A stretch of DNA of 64,000 nt from a virus. The stretch spans positions 50,779-114,778 of the IMG/VR virus record IMGVR_UViG_3300029448_007456; one strand, written 5' to 3'. A program made the translations under genes and the position numbers. A model generated the notes under the pieces. That model saw only the letters and a program-made list of their open reading frames with translations. It was not told the origin of the DNA and made no database searches. Positions 32,872-41,021 of the stretch are shown here, one piece after another. Positions within the stretch are counted from its first letter, which is position 1. The number at the start of each line of letters is the position of its first letter.

Positions 32872-33303
32872 TCATAGTGTCATGGCTTTATATAAATCAT
32901 CAATTTTGCCTACAATGATTTCAAGTCTATCTTGTAGATACTCTAATGCATCTTGATTTGATATAGGTTTGTGCTTATGCCGTAAGCACTCTGCATAATT
33001 TACTGCATATTCTTTGTCTAGATGTAATAGCTTGTCTAATGTATCACGATGTGGTTCTGTGAACTGATTCATTAGGGTAGCAATACAAATAGCAACTTTC
33101 CTATTTGCAATGTCTCTTTTGATTGGTTGTCTTTGTTTGGAAAAAACATCATAGGTTTGTTGCTTGTTTAATAACACAGCACAATCGCCTATCACCACAC
33201 CGTTCTTAATGCTTTTTGGAATGTATTTTACTGTGTTTCCAGAACGAGTTAGTTTGTGGACTGCTCGCTTGATAAAGCTCTCAATACGTTTGACCTGCAC
33301 CAT
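32872..33303 (-). CDS. Hypothetical protein, 143 aa
   Basis: Basic start (VKRIESFIKRAVHKLTRSGN), a 'GVVIGDCAVLLNKQQTYDVF' strand pair and helical C terminus. Overlaps the neighbouring 81-aa gene by 55 nt. Resembles conserved small structural-module proteins of marine T4-like phages in context, but I cannot name the family. Confidence 0.6.
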   Translation of the reverse strand: MVQVKRIESFIKRAVHKLTRSGNTVKYIPKSIKNGVVIGDCAVLLNKQQTYDVFSKQRQPIKRDIANRKVAICIATLMNQFTEPHRDTLDKLLHLDKEYAVNYAECLRHKHKPISNQDALEYLQDRLEIIVGKIDDLYKAMTL

Positions 33304-33494
33304 GGTTGTATCTCAGGTTTCCTTTCCCTTAGTTTATCGTATATTACTATATGTTTTCGCCAAAGTAAATCAATAATGTGCCAGTCGTCTAGAGCAATCA
33401 TGTCAAGAGTAAAATTTTCATCCACAATGTTTTCTAACATTTTTACTTCAAGACTATCAAGTCCGATGGAATAGTATTTGAACTTTATATTCAC
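33249..33494 (-). CDS. Hypothetical protein, 81 aa
   Basis: GTG start next to the stop of the preceding basic gene. Hydrophobic/acidic: 'YYSIGLDSLEVKMLENIVDE' then 'DDWHIIDLLWRKHIVIYDKL'. The 55-nt overlap with the downstream gene is long for this genome, so either this end or the other gene's start may be misjudged. Confidence 0.5.
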   Translation of the reverse strand: MNIKFKYYSIGLDSLEVKMLENIVDENFTLDMIALDDWHIIDLLWRKHIVIYDKLRERKPEIQPWCRSNVLRALSSEQSTN

Positions 33495-33495
33495 T

Positions 33496-33780
33496 TTATC
33501 TTTTTCTGTTGAGGATTCTTAATCTGCGTGATGCTGGATTTGTTCTTTTGGTGCGTTTGGCTCTTCTTACCATGACAGCACCTTTTTGTGATCTTAGACG
33601 TCTCATTCTTATTCTGGCTTTGATGTTGATTGGTTTAAAACATTGATCAGGTTTAGCAACTATCCTGCCTTTTCTTTGTCCAGATGTGCAACGATACTTC
33701 CTTACCACTGAAGTGCCTTTGCGTCCCCAGATTTGTTTTTCGTCTAGGACTTCTTCTGCAAAAATTTCAAAGATTTTCAT
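33496..33780 (-). CDS. Basic protein with capsid-targeting-like N terminus, 94 aa
   Basis: Paralogue of 40373-40711: both have an 'MK(I/V)(F/Y)E(I/L)F.E' start and the core 'KYRCTSGQRKGRIVAKPDQC..KPI' followed by an Arg/Lys-rich tail. The start resembles the capsid-targeting sequence of T4 internal head proteins (MKTYQEFIAE, cut by the gp21 protease after L/I-x-E). Likely a DNA-associated internal head protein; inference from the sequence pattern. Confidence 0.65.
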   Translation of the reverse strand: MKIFEIFAEEVLDEKQIWGRKGTSVVRKYRCTSGQRKGRIVAKPDQCFKPINIKARIRMRRLRSQKGAVMVRRAKRTKRTNPASRRLRILNRKR

Positions 33781-33781
33781 A

Positions 33782-34024
33782 CTATAACATCATGACAATA
33801 GCAACCACTGTGGACAATAATCCACCTGTCACTGTTGCGGCTGACCCAATGATGATTTTTGATGTGCGTTTGGATTCTTCCAACATGGTGTCTTTCAATC
33901 CATGCACTGCTGCTTCAACACCTTCTATTCTTGTCTCCAAACGGTAGTAGCGTTCAGAACAAAGGTCAACGTGTGCTTCTAAACTTTTCTTTTCACTTGC
34001 ATATTGAACTGCTGTTCGTTCCAT
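33782..34024 (-). CDS. Tail-anchored membrane protein, 80 aa
   Basis: Charged helix (ETRIEGVEAAVHGLKDTML) and C-terminal membrane helix (IIIGSAATVTGGLLSTVVAI). Layout is like XhlA-type lysis proteins or small holins. One nt from the basic protein gene; TATAAT-like start region. Confidence 0.65.
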   Translation of the reverse strand: MERTAVQYASEKKSLEAHVDLCSERYYRLETRIEGVEAAVHGLKDTMLEESKRTSKIIIGSAATVTGGLLSTVVAIVMML

Positions 34025-34099
34025 TATATCATAGCGTCCTTTCCACGCTCAGTGGTGCCTATGATGCCTATGTTGTGCCTATACATGTGTATTTAGTGG

Positions 34100-34489
34100 T
34101 CATAGGTCCTGAATATTAAAATATATGTTTTTGGTCTTTGGATTCTTTGTGTCAAACACAGAAGGCTTGATGACCACAGACTCCATCAAATTGCAAATGA
34201 CAGGCACCTGATGACAGTCTTCAATCAACCCTCCGAGACTACTGAATTTATTTGCAAACACATCTATCTGTTCACACACAAACGACACCACCCATATGTT
34301 TTGATTACCACCAAATTCTTCACCAAAATCATATTCAGACATAGGCTGATTGCCTGCCGCATTCACATGCAGACTGAGAGGATTACCACGCAGGGCAATA
34401 GTTTGGATCAGTGAATTGTAGTTTTGTATTTGTAGGGCAGACGTCTGTGAAATATCCACAAGACTGTAACCCACAATGTGCTGATGCAT
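34100..34489 (-). CDS. Hypothetical protein, 129 aa
   Basis: Mixed alpha/beta: 'MHQHIVGYSLVDISQTSALQ', 'RGNPLSLHVNAAGNQPMSEY', 'NIWVVSFVCEQIDVF', ending 'NIYFNIQDL'. No family recognised. A TAAAATA variant late box lies 5 nt before the ATG. Confidence 0.6.
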   Translation of the reverse strand: MHQHIVGYSLVDISQTSALQIQNYNSLIQTIALRGNPLSLHVNAAGNQPMSEYDFGEEFGGNQNIWVVSFVCEQIDVFANKFSSLGGLIEDCHQVPVICNLMESVVIKPSVFDTKNPKTKNIYFNIQDL

Positions 34490-34518
34490 GTTAGTATTTT
34501 ATATGATGTTGTTGGAAG

Positions 34519-34553
34519 AGTAAAGCGGTCCTGAATAAAGAACCGCTTTGAAG
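34519..34553 (-). terminator. Rho-independent terminator
   Basis: Stem AAAGCGGT/ACCGCTTT just after the stop of 34568-34942 (minus strand), with flanking A/T-rich tail. Confidence 0.75.
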
Positions 34554-34567
34554 TATAATGTATCTTA

Positions 34568-34942
34568 TTATACAGCTGCCGCTGTTAAGATACCTAGATC
34601 TGTTGCTGTCACAGTTGCACTTGAAATAGTTGCTGTAATTGAACCATTTCCGTTGAGTGCTCTGATTGCAGTTTGTAGAGCCGCCGCAGTTGGGGCTGTG
34701 TCTGATCTCATAATGTAAGTCTTTTGAGTGTTTGTGTCTGTTAAAGGACCTTCAGCAAGAATGTTGCCGAATTGCTCAATTGTTCTTCTTACTATTTCAA
34801 GACCAGCCACTGCTGATGATGTGTCTGGATCACCTGTTTCTGCGTTCATGGCGCTGATAAAATCAACGATGAAAATGCTATACTCAGGATAGCCATGTTC
34901 TACGTTAGTAGTATGACTAAAGTTGTTTCTTGTAATTGCCAT
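34568..34942 (-). CDS. Putative virion structural protein, 124 aa
   Basis: Ala/Thr-rich, 'MAITRNNFSHTTNVEHGYPE' start, 'ATISSATVTATDLGILTAAAV' end. Late box TAAATAC followed by a ~35-nt leader holding a CCACG/CGTGG hairpin and a strong AAGGAGATAAACAAAATG site, plus its own terminator. That is the expression design of an abundant capsid or tail component. Identity not determinable. Confidence 0.55.
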   Translation of the reverse strand: MAITRNNFSHTTNVEHGYPEYSIFIVDFISAMNAETGDPDTSSAVAGLEIVRRTIEQFGNILAEGPLTDTNTQKTYIMRSDTAPTAAALQTAIRALNGNGSITATISSATVTATDLGILTAAAV

Positions 34943-35040
34943 TTTGTTTATCTCCTTATGCCCACGCTCCGTGGACTTTGCAAGTATTTATGTGGAATTT
35001 TGGTAAAAGTTAGGGGCAATGGTGCCACTGCCCCCATAGA

Positions 35041-35157
35041 TTATTCAGCCACTGCTTCGACCGGTACGTCGGCAGGAGTGAATATGCCGGACATGTAGCC
35101 AACAACAACAATAACTGCCACTGCCGCCCATACCCATTTGTTTTTTAGATGTTTCAT
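35041..35157 (-). CDS. Small membrane protein, 38 aa
   Basis: AAGGAGACTTAATG start; one membrane helix (WVWAAVAVIVVVGYMSGIF) and short acidic tail. Follows the 77-aa membrane gene by 9 nt. Confidence 0.6.
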   Translation of the reverse strand: MKHLKNKWVWAAVAVIVVVGYMSGIFTPADVPVEAVAE

Positions 35158-35166
35158 TAAGTCTCC

Positions 35167-35400
35167 TTACTTAGATTTGTAAATGTTATACAAAACCCAA
35201 ACTGCCACCAAGCCTAATAAGCCTTGTGCTGATAGTCCAGCCAATACTCCTGTGATATTATCAATCACAGATATATTTGGCCAAAACGGAATACCTTGTC
35301 CGTTGAACAATATCTCTAGGACAATGCCCAGAGCAACTAATGATACACCAACATCTGCTAGTGCTGATGCCCATCCTTTGATAGATTTTACAATCTCCAT
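35167..35400 (-). CDS. Two-helix membrane protein, 77 aa (holin-like)
   Basis: Helices 'VGVSLVALGIVLEILFNG' and 'GLLGLVAVWVLYNIYKSK' with a short loop; AAAGGAGACAAGATG start. A GTTGAC/GTCAAC hairpin lies in the leader. Size and topology suit a class II holin; not proven. Confidence 0.65.
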   Translation of the reverse strand: MEIVKSIKGWASALADVGVSLVALGIVLEILFNGQGIPFWPNISVIDNITGVLAGLSAQGLLGLVAVWVLYNIYKSK

Positions 35401-35525
35401 CTTGTCTCCTTTGTGGTTGACCTCCAGTCAACTTGTATATTTGCCGCAGGTAAGATCAGTTAATAAACTACCATATTTGGTTGTAGATGTCTGTGCAGTG
35501 GTGAAAAATCTTTATGTAGTCATAA

Positions 35526-35553
35526 AAAAAGGGGGATATACCCCCTTTTAATT
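35526..35553 (-). terminator. Strong rho-independent terminator
   Basis: Minus strand AAAAGGGGG / CCCCCTTTT with a 5-nt loop and T-run, 17 nt after the stop of 35570-36109. Confidence 0.88.
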
Positions 35554-35569
35554 TGTTTATCAAATGTTA

Positions 35570-36109
35570 TTAGGCGTCGCCTCTTCCGTCGAACATACCA
35601 ATAATTTCTGAGTTAGCGCCAGCTAATGGAGCTGAACCATCTGCAGGAAGTTTTGCTATCTTCACACCAACTGTGCCTGATGAGTCATCGGAGCCGGAAA
35701 TTGCAGCTAAGATTGCTGTTTCGATGTCTGCTTCTGATCCTGATTTAACAGTTGAGTCATCACCTGTGCTTGCACCTGCTGATGCTGGAGCATCAAACAA
35801 AGCTTCACCTTCAACAATGTATTGATACACATCAATGTCTACGCCTGCTGTGACGTTTGTGTTGATTAAAGCATCTTCTGAAGTTGCTGTTCTAGCTAGG
35901 TAGTAGTTTATTGCCAATAGTGTGCCACCATTACCAGCTGCTGAGTTGATAACATTGGTCACTGTTTGAAATGTTGAACCATCTGATTCAGGTGTTGTTG
36001 CTGAAGAGGCAAAGTCAGCGTTGAATATTACTTCAATAAAAGTTAAAGTCTTACCTGTGAAAGACTGTCTTCTGATCACGTTAGTTGATCTTGATTTAGT
36101 TGCGGGCAT
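35570..36109 (-). CDS. Putative virion structural protein, 179 aa
   Basis: Ser/Ala/Thr/Asp-rich, N-terminal 'RSTNVIRRQSFTGKTLTFIE', then low-complexity 'GASTGDDSTVKSGSEADIET'. A late box (TAAATAC near 36189) is followed by a ~80-nt leader with a stem, a CCCCCC run and AAAGGAGATCTCAAATG; a strong terminator follows. Monocistronic high-output unit; decoration or tail protein likely, identity unknown. Confidence 0.55.
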   Translation of the reverse strand: MPATKSRSTNVIRRQSFTGKTLTFIEVIFNADFASSATTPESDGSTFQTVTNVINSAAGNGGTLLAINYYLARTATSEDALINTNVTAGVDIDVYQYIVEGEALFDAPASAGASTGDDSTVKSGSEADIETAILAAISGSDDSSGTVGVKIAKLPADGSAPLAGANSEIIGMFDGRGDA

Positions 36110-36218
36110 TTGAGATCTCCTTTTCTATTTTTCAATTGTCCTAAGGGGGGTCAGTAAACTGGATATCTAGAATTGTTTACTCAACTAGATGTATTTAGTT
36201 GCATTTTAATCTTAGATC

Positions 36219-36932
36219 ATGTATAATTGGCAAGTGGACACTGTCTTAGTAATACCTGCTAGAATGCAGTCAACCAGACTGCCTCAAAAACCCTTACTGA
36301 AACGCAATGGCATCACACTGATTGAAACAGTGTGGCGCCAGTGTGTCCAAACAGGTTTTGATGTTATTGTTGCCACTGACCATGAAGACATTGCTCGTGA
36401 AGTAGATGCCTTCAGAGGACAAGTAGTGATGACAAAATCAGACACACCCACAGGCACAGATCGTTGTGCAGAAGCAGTGTATCAAACCAATTACAACTAT
36501 GTGATCAATGTGCAAGGTGACATGCCCTACATCACACCAGAACAAATTGTTGAGTGCCATTCATTGGTCAAACAATTTGATGTAGGCACACTCATCTATG
36601 ACATGGCTGATCAAGAACAAACCAATCCCAACTCTGTGAAATGCATAGGAGTTGAACATCATAAAGTGAAACATGATGTGTATGAATGCAAATGGTTTGG
36701 CAGAATGGCTGTGCCCTATGGGTTTCACCATGCAGGCATCTATGCCTACAGAATGAATGCACTGCGTCAATACAAAAGATTGCCTCAAGGCAAGTTTGAA
36801 CAGATAGAACGGTTGGAACAACTGCGTTGGCTAGAACGTGGCTTTAGAGTATTTGCAAAAGAAACCACTCCTATTCAAGGAGAAATAAACACTAGGCAAG
36901 ACTATGATGATTGGTGTTTAACAGATGCTTGA
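36219..36932 (+). CDS. kdsB: CMP-KDO synthetase (3-deoxy-manno-octulosonate cytidylyltransferase)
   Basis: 237 aa. 'VLVIPARMQSTRLPQKPLL' is the nucleotide-binding signature of CMP-sugar synthetases (P-A-R-x-x-S-x-R-L-P-x-K-P). 'IVATDHEDIAREV', 'TDRCAEAV' and 'NVQGDMPYI' (Mg-binding Asp) follow KdsB closely; 'QIERLEQLRWLE' is the conserved C-terminal helix. Activates KDO with CTP for LPS core. A phage copy may support remodelling of the outer membrane, in keeping with the lipase, SGNH hydrolase and glycosyltransferase-like genes here. Converges with a radical SAM gene, overlapping by 41 nt. Confidence 0.93.
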   Translation: MYNWQVDTVLVIPARMQSTRLPQKPLLKRNGITLIETVWRQCVQTGFDVIVATDHEDIAREVDAFRGQVVMTKSDTPTGTDRCAEAVYQTNYNYVINVQGDMPYITPEQIVECHSLVKQFDVGTLIYDMADQEQTNPNSVKCIGVEHHKVKHDVYECKWFGRMAVPYGFHHAGIYAYRMNALRQYKRLPQGKFEQIERLEQLRWLERGFRVFAKETTPIQGEINTRQDYDDWCLTDA

Positions 36933-37848
36933 TGCCTCCACACATCTGCACATTGTTGTTAGATAAAAAATTTAATTCATTCAATAACTTTTGATCAACT
37001 GCCACTTGATTATTATTCCACCATTGCTCTGTGTGATGGCCCCATCTATCAAGTAGTTGCATCGAAATAGTTTTGAATCCTAGCCTGTGTCCTAGTTCGT
37101 AATATTTTACAATCTCATTTTGATTGTTGCGTTGCAACACAAACTGTCCGTGTGTGACTATATCATTTTGTCGTAGCCATTCACAGTTGTCTATCACTTG
37201 ATCAAAGTTGCTGTTTCTAATCACTTGATAGGTGTTGGCTGTGCCAGCATCCAAACTGATCACCATGGAATGGATGTTTGCTTTGATTTTATTGATGAGG
37301 TTGTGATACTGATGTATGGTTGTACCATTGGTGGTGATGGTCAATTGCACATTGGTGGGCAGTGCAGTTTCTTGAAAAAAATCAAGATAGGACCTACTGG
37401 CAAAGATATCCCCATATCCATCACAAAATATTTCCACAGGCAGATCGTGTTTTACATAGAATCCAAACACATGATTCAATATGCGTCTTGCATCAGCACC
37501 CTGTTTGTCAATGACGGGTTGCAGTCTACAGGATGGACAGGCAAGATTACAACTTTGGTCAATGGTCAACATTATTCTGTTGGGCAAAGGTTGGGCAATC
37601 AAATCCTGTGTTTTGTCGGGCAGGTTGTGTAGATTGGGACACTCTTCAGCTGAGCAACGAGAAAAGTCTCCTTGATTAATCCCTTGCCTAATGTCCTTAA
37701 CTTTGTTGCTATGCCATACCTTAAAAAAGTCTTTGTCAAAAATATTTCCAATGCACACAGGCATCCATCTGTGGCACAGACATGAATATACCTCCCCACT
37801 TACATGTATGTTGCAGGTATCGAATGGTTGATTACAAATCTTAGACAC
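36892..37848 (-). CDS. Radical SAM protein with N-terminal SPASM-like region
   Basis: 318 aa, GTG start. Auxiliary cysteines come first ('CNIHVSGEVYSCLCHRWMPVC', 'CSAEECPNL'), then the cluster motif CNLACPSC (about 117-124) and 'EIFCDGYGDIFAS'. Same split order as the 14152-15291 protein. Overlaps kdsB's 3' end tail to tail by 41 nt. Substrate unknown. Confidence 0.85.
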   Translation of the reverse strand: MSKICNQPFDTCNIHVSGEVYSCLCHRWMPVCIGNIFDKDFFKVWHSNKVKDIRQGINQGDFSRCSAEECPNLHNLPDKTQDLIAQPLPNRIMLTIDQSCNLACPSCRLQPVIDKQGADARRILNHVFGFYVKHDLPVEIFCDGYGDIFASRSYLDFFQETALPTNVQLTITTNGTTIHQYHNLINKIKANIHSMVISLDAGTANTYQVIRNSNFDQVIDNCEWLRQNDIVTHGQFVLQRNNQNEIVKYYELGHRLGFKTISMQLLDRWGHHTEQWWNNNQVAVDQKLLNELNFLSNNNVQMCGGIKHLLNTNHHSLA

Positions 37849-37863
37849 AATGTAGTTTAATGG

Positions 37864-39084
37864 TTATTTCTCTTGTGCCCACAGTTTTTGGGCAGAGAAG
37901 TTGGCTTTGGAAAATGTTAGTCTGTCTACAATCTTGACTGCTTGCCCATCATTATCAATGGCCACATAGCCTTCTGGGTTGGTCACTTGATAGCCTTGAT
38001 CTGTTTTGAGAAATTGTTTGGTAGACTGCACATCATTGATTTGTTTGATAATTTTGTTTTTGATCTGCATGGTTGCATTATGAATACGAATGATAGCAGA
38101 AACTCCGCGTTCATTCTCAGCAAACAATTTGCCCATCACTGCCACTGCTTGGTCACGTTTCAGTTTGGCTGTGTCTGTCTTGAGTTTATCCTTGGCTTGT
38201 GCTTGTATGTCACGATAGTAGTTGATGTATTGTTGCATCATTTGTTTTGGATCTTGTGTAACTCCACCTTTTTTGATTTGTGAATTGATGAACTGCAACA
38301 TGTATTGAACAAAATCTTTGCTGGTGGATAATTTCATCCACAGAGGCATGGGCACTTCGTCTACCAATTGATCAATTTTTTGAATTGCAGTTTTCAGTGA
38401 CAAACTTTCACTCTGTTTGAAAGTTGCTGTGCCAGTGAAGTCTTTGAAGTAGGCATCGTCATACCATACATTACTGTCTTGACCAAATTCACTAACGTCA
38501 ACTCCAAAGGATGCTGACAGTGTGTCCATTGTATCACCATCATACTTGGTGTGAAACACAATGCCAATTTTAGACTTGGTGATTTGATCATACAATTTAC
38601 TTCCTTTTTGCACAGCATATGTAATTGTGTTAGGAGTAAATGTTAAAAACGCTTCGTCGTCTATTCTCTCAGGCTTTAACATGCCAGGAATATACATAAG
38701 GTCGCCTTGCACCACACCTTGAATGTTTAGGCCGCTAAGATACCTATGAGCATACTTGAGAACTTTTGCAAGTCCACCTTGATGATTCTTATCAATGTCA
38801 TCAAATGTGTAATTTATTTTTGGTGTGCGAGCATTGAACACTGATTTAGTGCCCACAAAAAACTTTCCGTTAAGCGGATCTTTGCCACACACAATGGCAG
38901 GTGCACCATCCCACTTCACTGTGGCTCTCACATCAGCATCTGCATTGCCTCCTAGCATGTCCACCAGCCCCATAAGATATCTTACTGCTGATTTGGCGCC
39001 TACTAATCCGTTGCGAATTATTTCTTCTTCAATGTGATAGAGATGTGTGTTGACGTCTTCTGTTAAAAATTGCTTAATTCTCAT
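37864..39084 (-). CDS. Nucleotidyltransferase/ligase-like protein (DUF6267-type), 406 aa
   Basis: Contains K-x-D-G ligase motif I at Lys57 (TVKWDGAPAIV), a motif III-like 'VVQGDLMYI' (127-131), 'IGIVFHTKYDG' and a motif IV/V-like pair 'EGYVAI' (371) and 'AVKIVDRLTF' (Lys384). This is the order of covalent nucleotidyltransferases (RNA/DNA ligases, capping enzymes). The N terminus 'MRIKQFLTEDV' resembles a capsid-targeting sequence. Function as a ligase is inferred from motifs only; common in marine T4-like phages as an unnamed family. Confidence 0.65.
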   Translation of the reverse strand: MRIKQFLTEDVNTHLYHIEEEIIRNGLVGAKSAVRYLMGLVDMLGGNADADVRATVKWDGAPAIVCGKDPLNGKFFVGTKSVFNARTPKINYTFDDIDKNHQGGLAKVLKYAHRYLSGLNIQGVVQGDLMYIPGMLKPERIDDEAFLTFTPNTITYAVQKGSKLYDQITKSKIGIVFHTKYDGDTMDTLSASFGVDVSEFGQDSNVWYDDAYFKDFTGTATFKQSESLSLKTAIQKIDQLVDEVPMPLWMKLSTSKDFVQYMLQFINSQIKKGGVTQDPKQMMQQYINYYRDIQAQAKDKLKTDTAKLKRDQAVAVMGKLFAENERGVSAIIRIHNATMQIKNKIIKQINDVQSTKQFLKTDQGYQVTNPEGYVAIDNDGQAVKIVDRLTFSKANFSAQKLWAQEK

Positions 39085-39322
39085 CTTTGCGAGCGAGACT
39101 GCGATAAAACTTTTTTGAATCTAGTGATTTAATGGAGTTGATGAATTTTTTATGTAGATCCATTGCCTCGTCCTTGTCATATACACTGTAAAATTCGTTG
39201 ACGATATTGATTGCTGACTCTAATACATGTTGACTTTTGTTCTCTACAATGTTCTTACGAGTTGATCCAGGAGATGACATGCTTATTTCTTCAAGAATTG
39301 AACGAGTGGTGCGTTTCATCAT
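39074..39322 (-). CDS. Hypothetical basic protein with targeting-like N terminus, 82 aa
   Basis: 'RSILEEISMSSPGSTRKN' then helical 'QHVLESAINIVNEFYSVYDK'. L-E-E resembles a gp21-type cleavage site (L/I-x-E). TAAATA box 2 or 5 nt from the tandem ATGATG. Overlaps the ligase-like gene by 11 nt. Confidence 0.6.
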   Translation of the reverse strand: MMKRTTRSILEEISMSSPGSTRKNIVENKSQHVLESAINIVNEFYSVYDKDEAMDLHKKFINSIKSLDSKKFYRSLARKDEN

Positions 39323-39324
39323 AG

Positions 39325-39344
39325 TATTTACTTCCTAATAAATA
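39325..39344. promoter_or_regulatory. Divergent late-type promoter boxes
   Basis: Minus strand TAAATA 39325-39330 serves 39322; plus strand TAAATA 39339-39344 is 6 nt from the lipase ATG at 39351. The two boxes nearly touch. Confidence 0.6.
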
Positions 39345-39350
39345 TTTGTG

Positions 39351-40097
39351 ATGTTACATGATTATACACTTCATTGCAAGCTGAGTGAACTGGTGTATCT
39401 TCCAGCAGAAGAATTCATGGGCAAAGTCAAGCGAGAGTATGGTTTATTCAGCGAATTTTCGTCAGTAGAAGGTTCAGATGTCGCTGTATGTTGGAACACA
39501 AGCAGAGTGATCATTGTGTGCAGAGGCACACAGCCTACATCGATGAATGATATCAAAGCAGATCTCAAAGCATATAAAACCAAATTCAAAGACATATGCT
39601 GGTGTCATGATGGTTTCAAAGACGAAGTGGAAAAAAATTTAGATTGGGCAATCAAAGTTGCCACCAAAAACAAAATGAACAACAAACAGATTTCTGTGTG
39701 TGGACATTCATTAGGTGGAGCCATGGCACATCTGTTTGCACTGTACATATCACATGAACTCAGCAATAATGTTAAATTGTACACATATGGTTCACCTAGA
39801 GTGGGTGGATGGTCATTCCACAAAGCATGGAAAAACTGCGACATTGAAGCACACAGATTTAGAAACAACAATGATGTTGTGCCTGGTGTACCGTTTGCCA
39901 TCATGGGATTCAAACACGTGGGCGAACTGCATTACATCAATCATTATGGTAATGTGCGTAAGATGTCATACTGGCAGAGAATGAAAGACAAACTTCGTGG
40001 ACGTTGGCGAGCACTGCAAAAAGGTCAACCCTTTGATGGTGTGTTTGATCACTCGATGGGTTTGTACGCCAACAAAATTTCCAAACAATTTAATTAA
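39351..40097 (+). CDS. Class 3 lipase (alpha/beta hydrolase)
   Basis: 248 aa from ATG 39351 (the GTG at 39348 is less likely because the late box fits the ATG). Nucleophile elbow GHSLGG at about residue 121, catalytic Asp in NNNDVVPGVP, His in VFDHSMGLY; 'VIIVCRGTQPTSMNDIKADL' is the typical lipase_3 'F-R-G-T' region. No signal peptide, so it would act on host inner-membrane lipids or be carried by the particle. Phage lipases are uncommon; possibly used for lysis or release. Confidence 0.88.
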   Translation: MLHDYTLHCKLSELVYLPAEEFMGKVKREYGLFSEFSSVEGSDVAVCWNTSRVIIVCRGTQPTSMNDIKADLKAYKTKFKDICWCHDGFKDEVEKNLDWAIKVATKNKMNNKQISVCGHSLGGAMAHLFALYISHELSNNVKLYTYGSPRVGGWSFHKAWKNCDIEAHRFRNNNDVVPGVPFAIMGFKHVGELHYINHYGNVRKMSYWQRMKDKLRGRWRALQKGQPFDGVFDHSMGLYANKISKQFN

Positions 40098-40315
40098 GAA
40101 TAGTCTTTGAGAGGGCCACCATACTTCTTGCCTTTAATTTTTTTGCCGCCCACTTTGACTCGTTTAGATCCAATCTTCTGTGACTTTTCGCCTGTGCGTG
40201 ATCTTAGTCCTTGACTCTTGCATGATGACAACCAGGATTTAGGCAGTGCTGAATCCGGTTTGGATGATCTACACACCTTGGCTGGTGCTGGACCTATTAC
40301 TTCTGACAAACGCAT
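40094..40315 (-). CDS. Basic protein, 73 aa, internal-head-like
   Basis: 'MRLSEVIGPAPAKVCRSSKP' then Ser/Lys-rich 'SKRVKVGGKKIKGKKYGGPL'. Strongly basic, compact, likely DNA-binding. A late box is 5 nt before the ATG. Converges with the lipase gene (4-nt overlap). Confidence 0.6.
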   Translation of the reverse strand: MRLSEVIGPAPAKVCRSSKPDSALPKSWLSSCKSQGLRSRTGEKSQKIGSKRVKVGGKKIKGKKYGGPLKDYS

Positions 40316-40320
40316 ATGTG

Positions 40321-40326
40321 TATTTA
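40321..40326 (-). promoter_or_regulatory. Late-type promoter box
   Basis: TAAATA (minus), 5 nt before ATG 40315. Two copies of CCCCGCTATT lie close by (40332 and 40364 regions). Confidence 0.5.
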
Positions 40327-40372
40327 ACAGACCCCGCTATTGTGATTATTGTTTTTGCTTGTGGCCCCGCTA

Positions 40373-40711
40373 TTAGGTTCGTTTGATGCCTTTGATTTTT
40401 CTTGCTTTGGCTCTTCTCAGCGGATTAACTTTCTTCAGAATTTTTGTGACAGGTGATGTTCTCATTGTTCTTGCTCGTTTGAATGATGCCTGACCTGCTT
40501 TTCTCTTTCTGGTCATCTTCGCCGCAATTCTTTTAGCAACATCAATGGGTTTGTTGCAGGTGGCAGGGTCTGCCACAATACGGCCTTTGCGTGGTCCTGA
40601 TGTGCAACGAAACTTTCTTTTGATCTTGGGGGCAGAAGTGCCCTGTCTATCACGGGCAAACACACCTCTGGATGCTTCTTCAACACCTTCGAACAGTTCA
40701 TAGACTTTCAT
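40373..40711 (-). CDS. Basic protein with capsid-targeting-like N terminus, 112 aa
   Basis: Paralogue of 33496-33780. 'MKVYELFEGVEEASRG' start, core 'RKFRCTSGPRKGRIVADPAT' then 'CNKPIDVAKRI', and a very basic tail (RRAKARKIKGIKRT). TAAATA lies 5 nt before the ATG (40709-40711). Likely a DNA-binding internal head protein. Confidence 0.65.
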   Translation of the reverse strand: MKVYELFEGVEEASRGVFARDRQGTSAPKIKRKFRCTSGPRKGRIVADPATCNKPIDVAKRIAAKMTRKRKAGQASFKRARTMRTSPVTKILKKVNPLRRAKARKIKGIKRT

Positions 40712-40754
40712 CAATATATTTATTGGCTTCAGGACACACGTCAGTATTACTTGT

Positions 40755-40809
40755 CAGTATGGCTTCAGTATGGCTTCAGTATGGCTTCAGTATGGCTTCA
40801 GTATGGCTT
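40755..40809 (+). repeat. Five tandem copies of an 11-bp repeat
   Basis: CAGTATGGCTT repeated five times without a mismatch, flanked on both sides by GGCTTCAGGACA. Lies upstream of the 112-aa basic gene in a gene-free stretch (40712-41021). Looks like replication-slippage expansion; may be polymorphic. Confidence 0.9.
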
Positions 40810-40906
40810 CAGGACATATGCCATACACTGATCACACACATGATTGATAGGGATATGAAAATTGCTATGGCCAGATAGAGGTCCCAATATATTTTCAAAT
40901 CTGGCA

Positions 40907-40947
40907 GTAATATTTTATTACTCCATCGTCGTAATATTTTATTACTC
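40907..40947. repeat. Two direct copies of a 17-bp palindromic element
   Basis: GTAATATTTTATTACTC at 40907-40923 and 40931-40947; each contains a self-complementary GTAATA/TATTAC core. Could be paired terminator-like hairpins or protein-binding sites between 41022 and 40711. The rest of 40810-41021 shows no gene; it holds a CGACCTCC copy at about 40999 outside any hairpin like those at 44603 and 59758. Confidence 0.75.
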
Positions 40948-41021
40948 ATTTTTAGTCCTCCTGTCTATTGGCAAGGCGTGAGGTGCCCTGTGAATATGCT
41001 TCACATCGACCTCCATGGTAT

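Noticed and set aside
40999-41006. Third CGACCTCC copy
   Set aside because: Not in a TTTCATT/AATGAAA stem and not at an operon end, so it is not counted as an anti-Shine-Dalgarno element.
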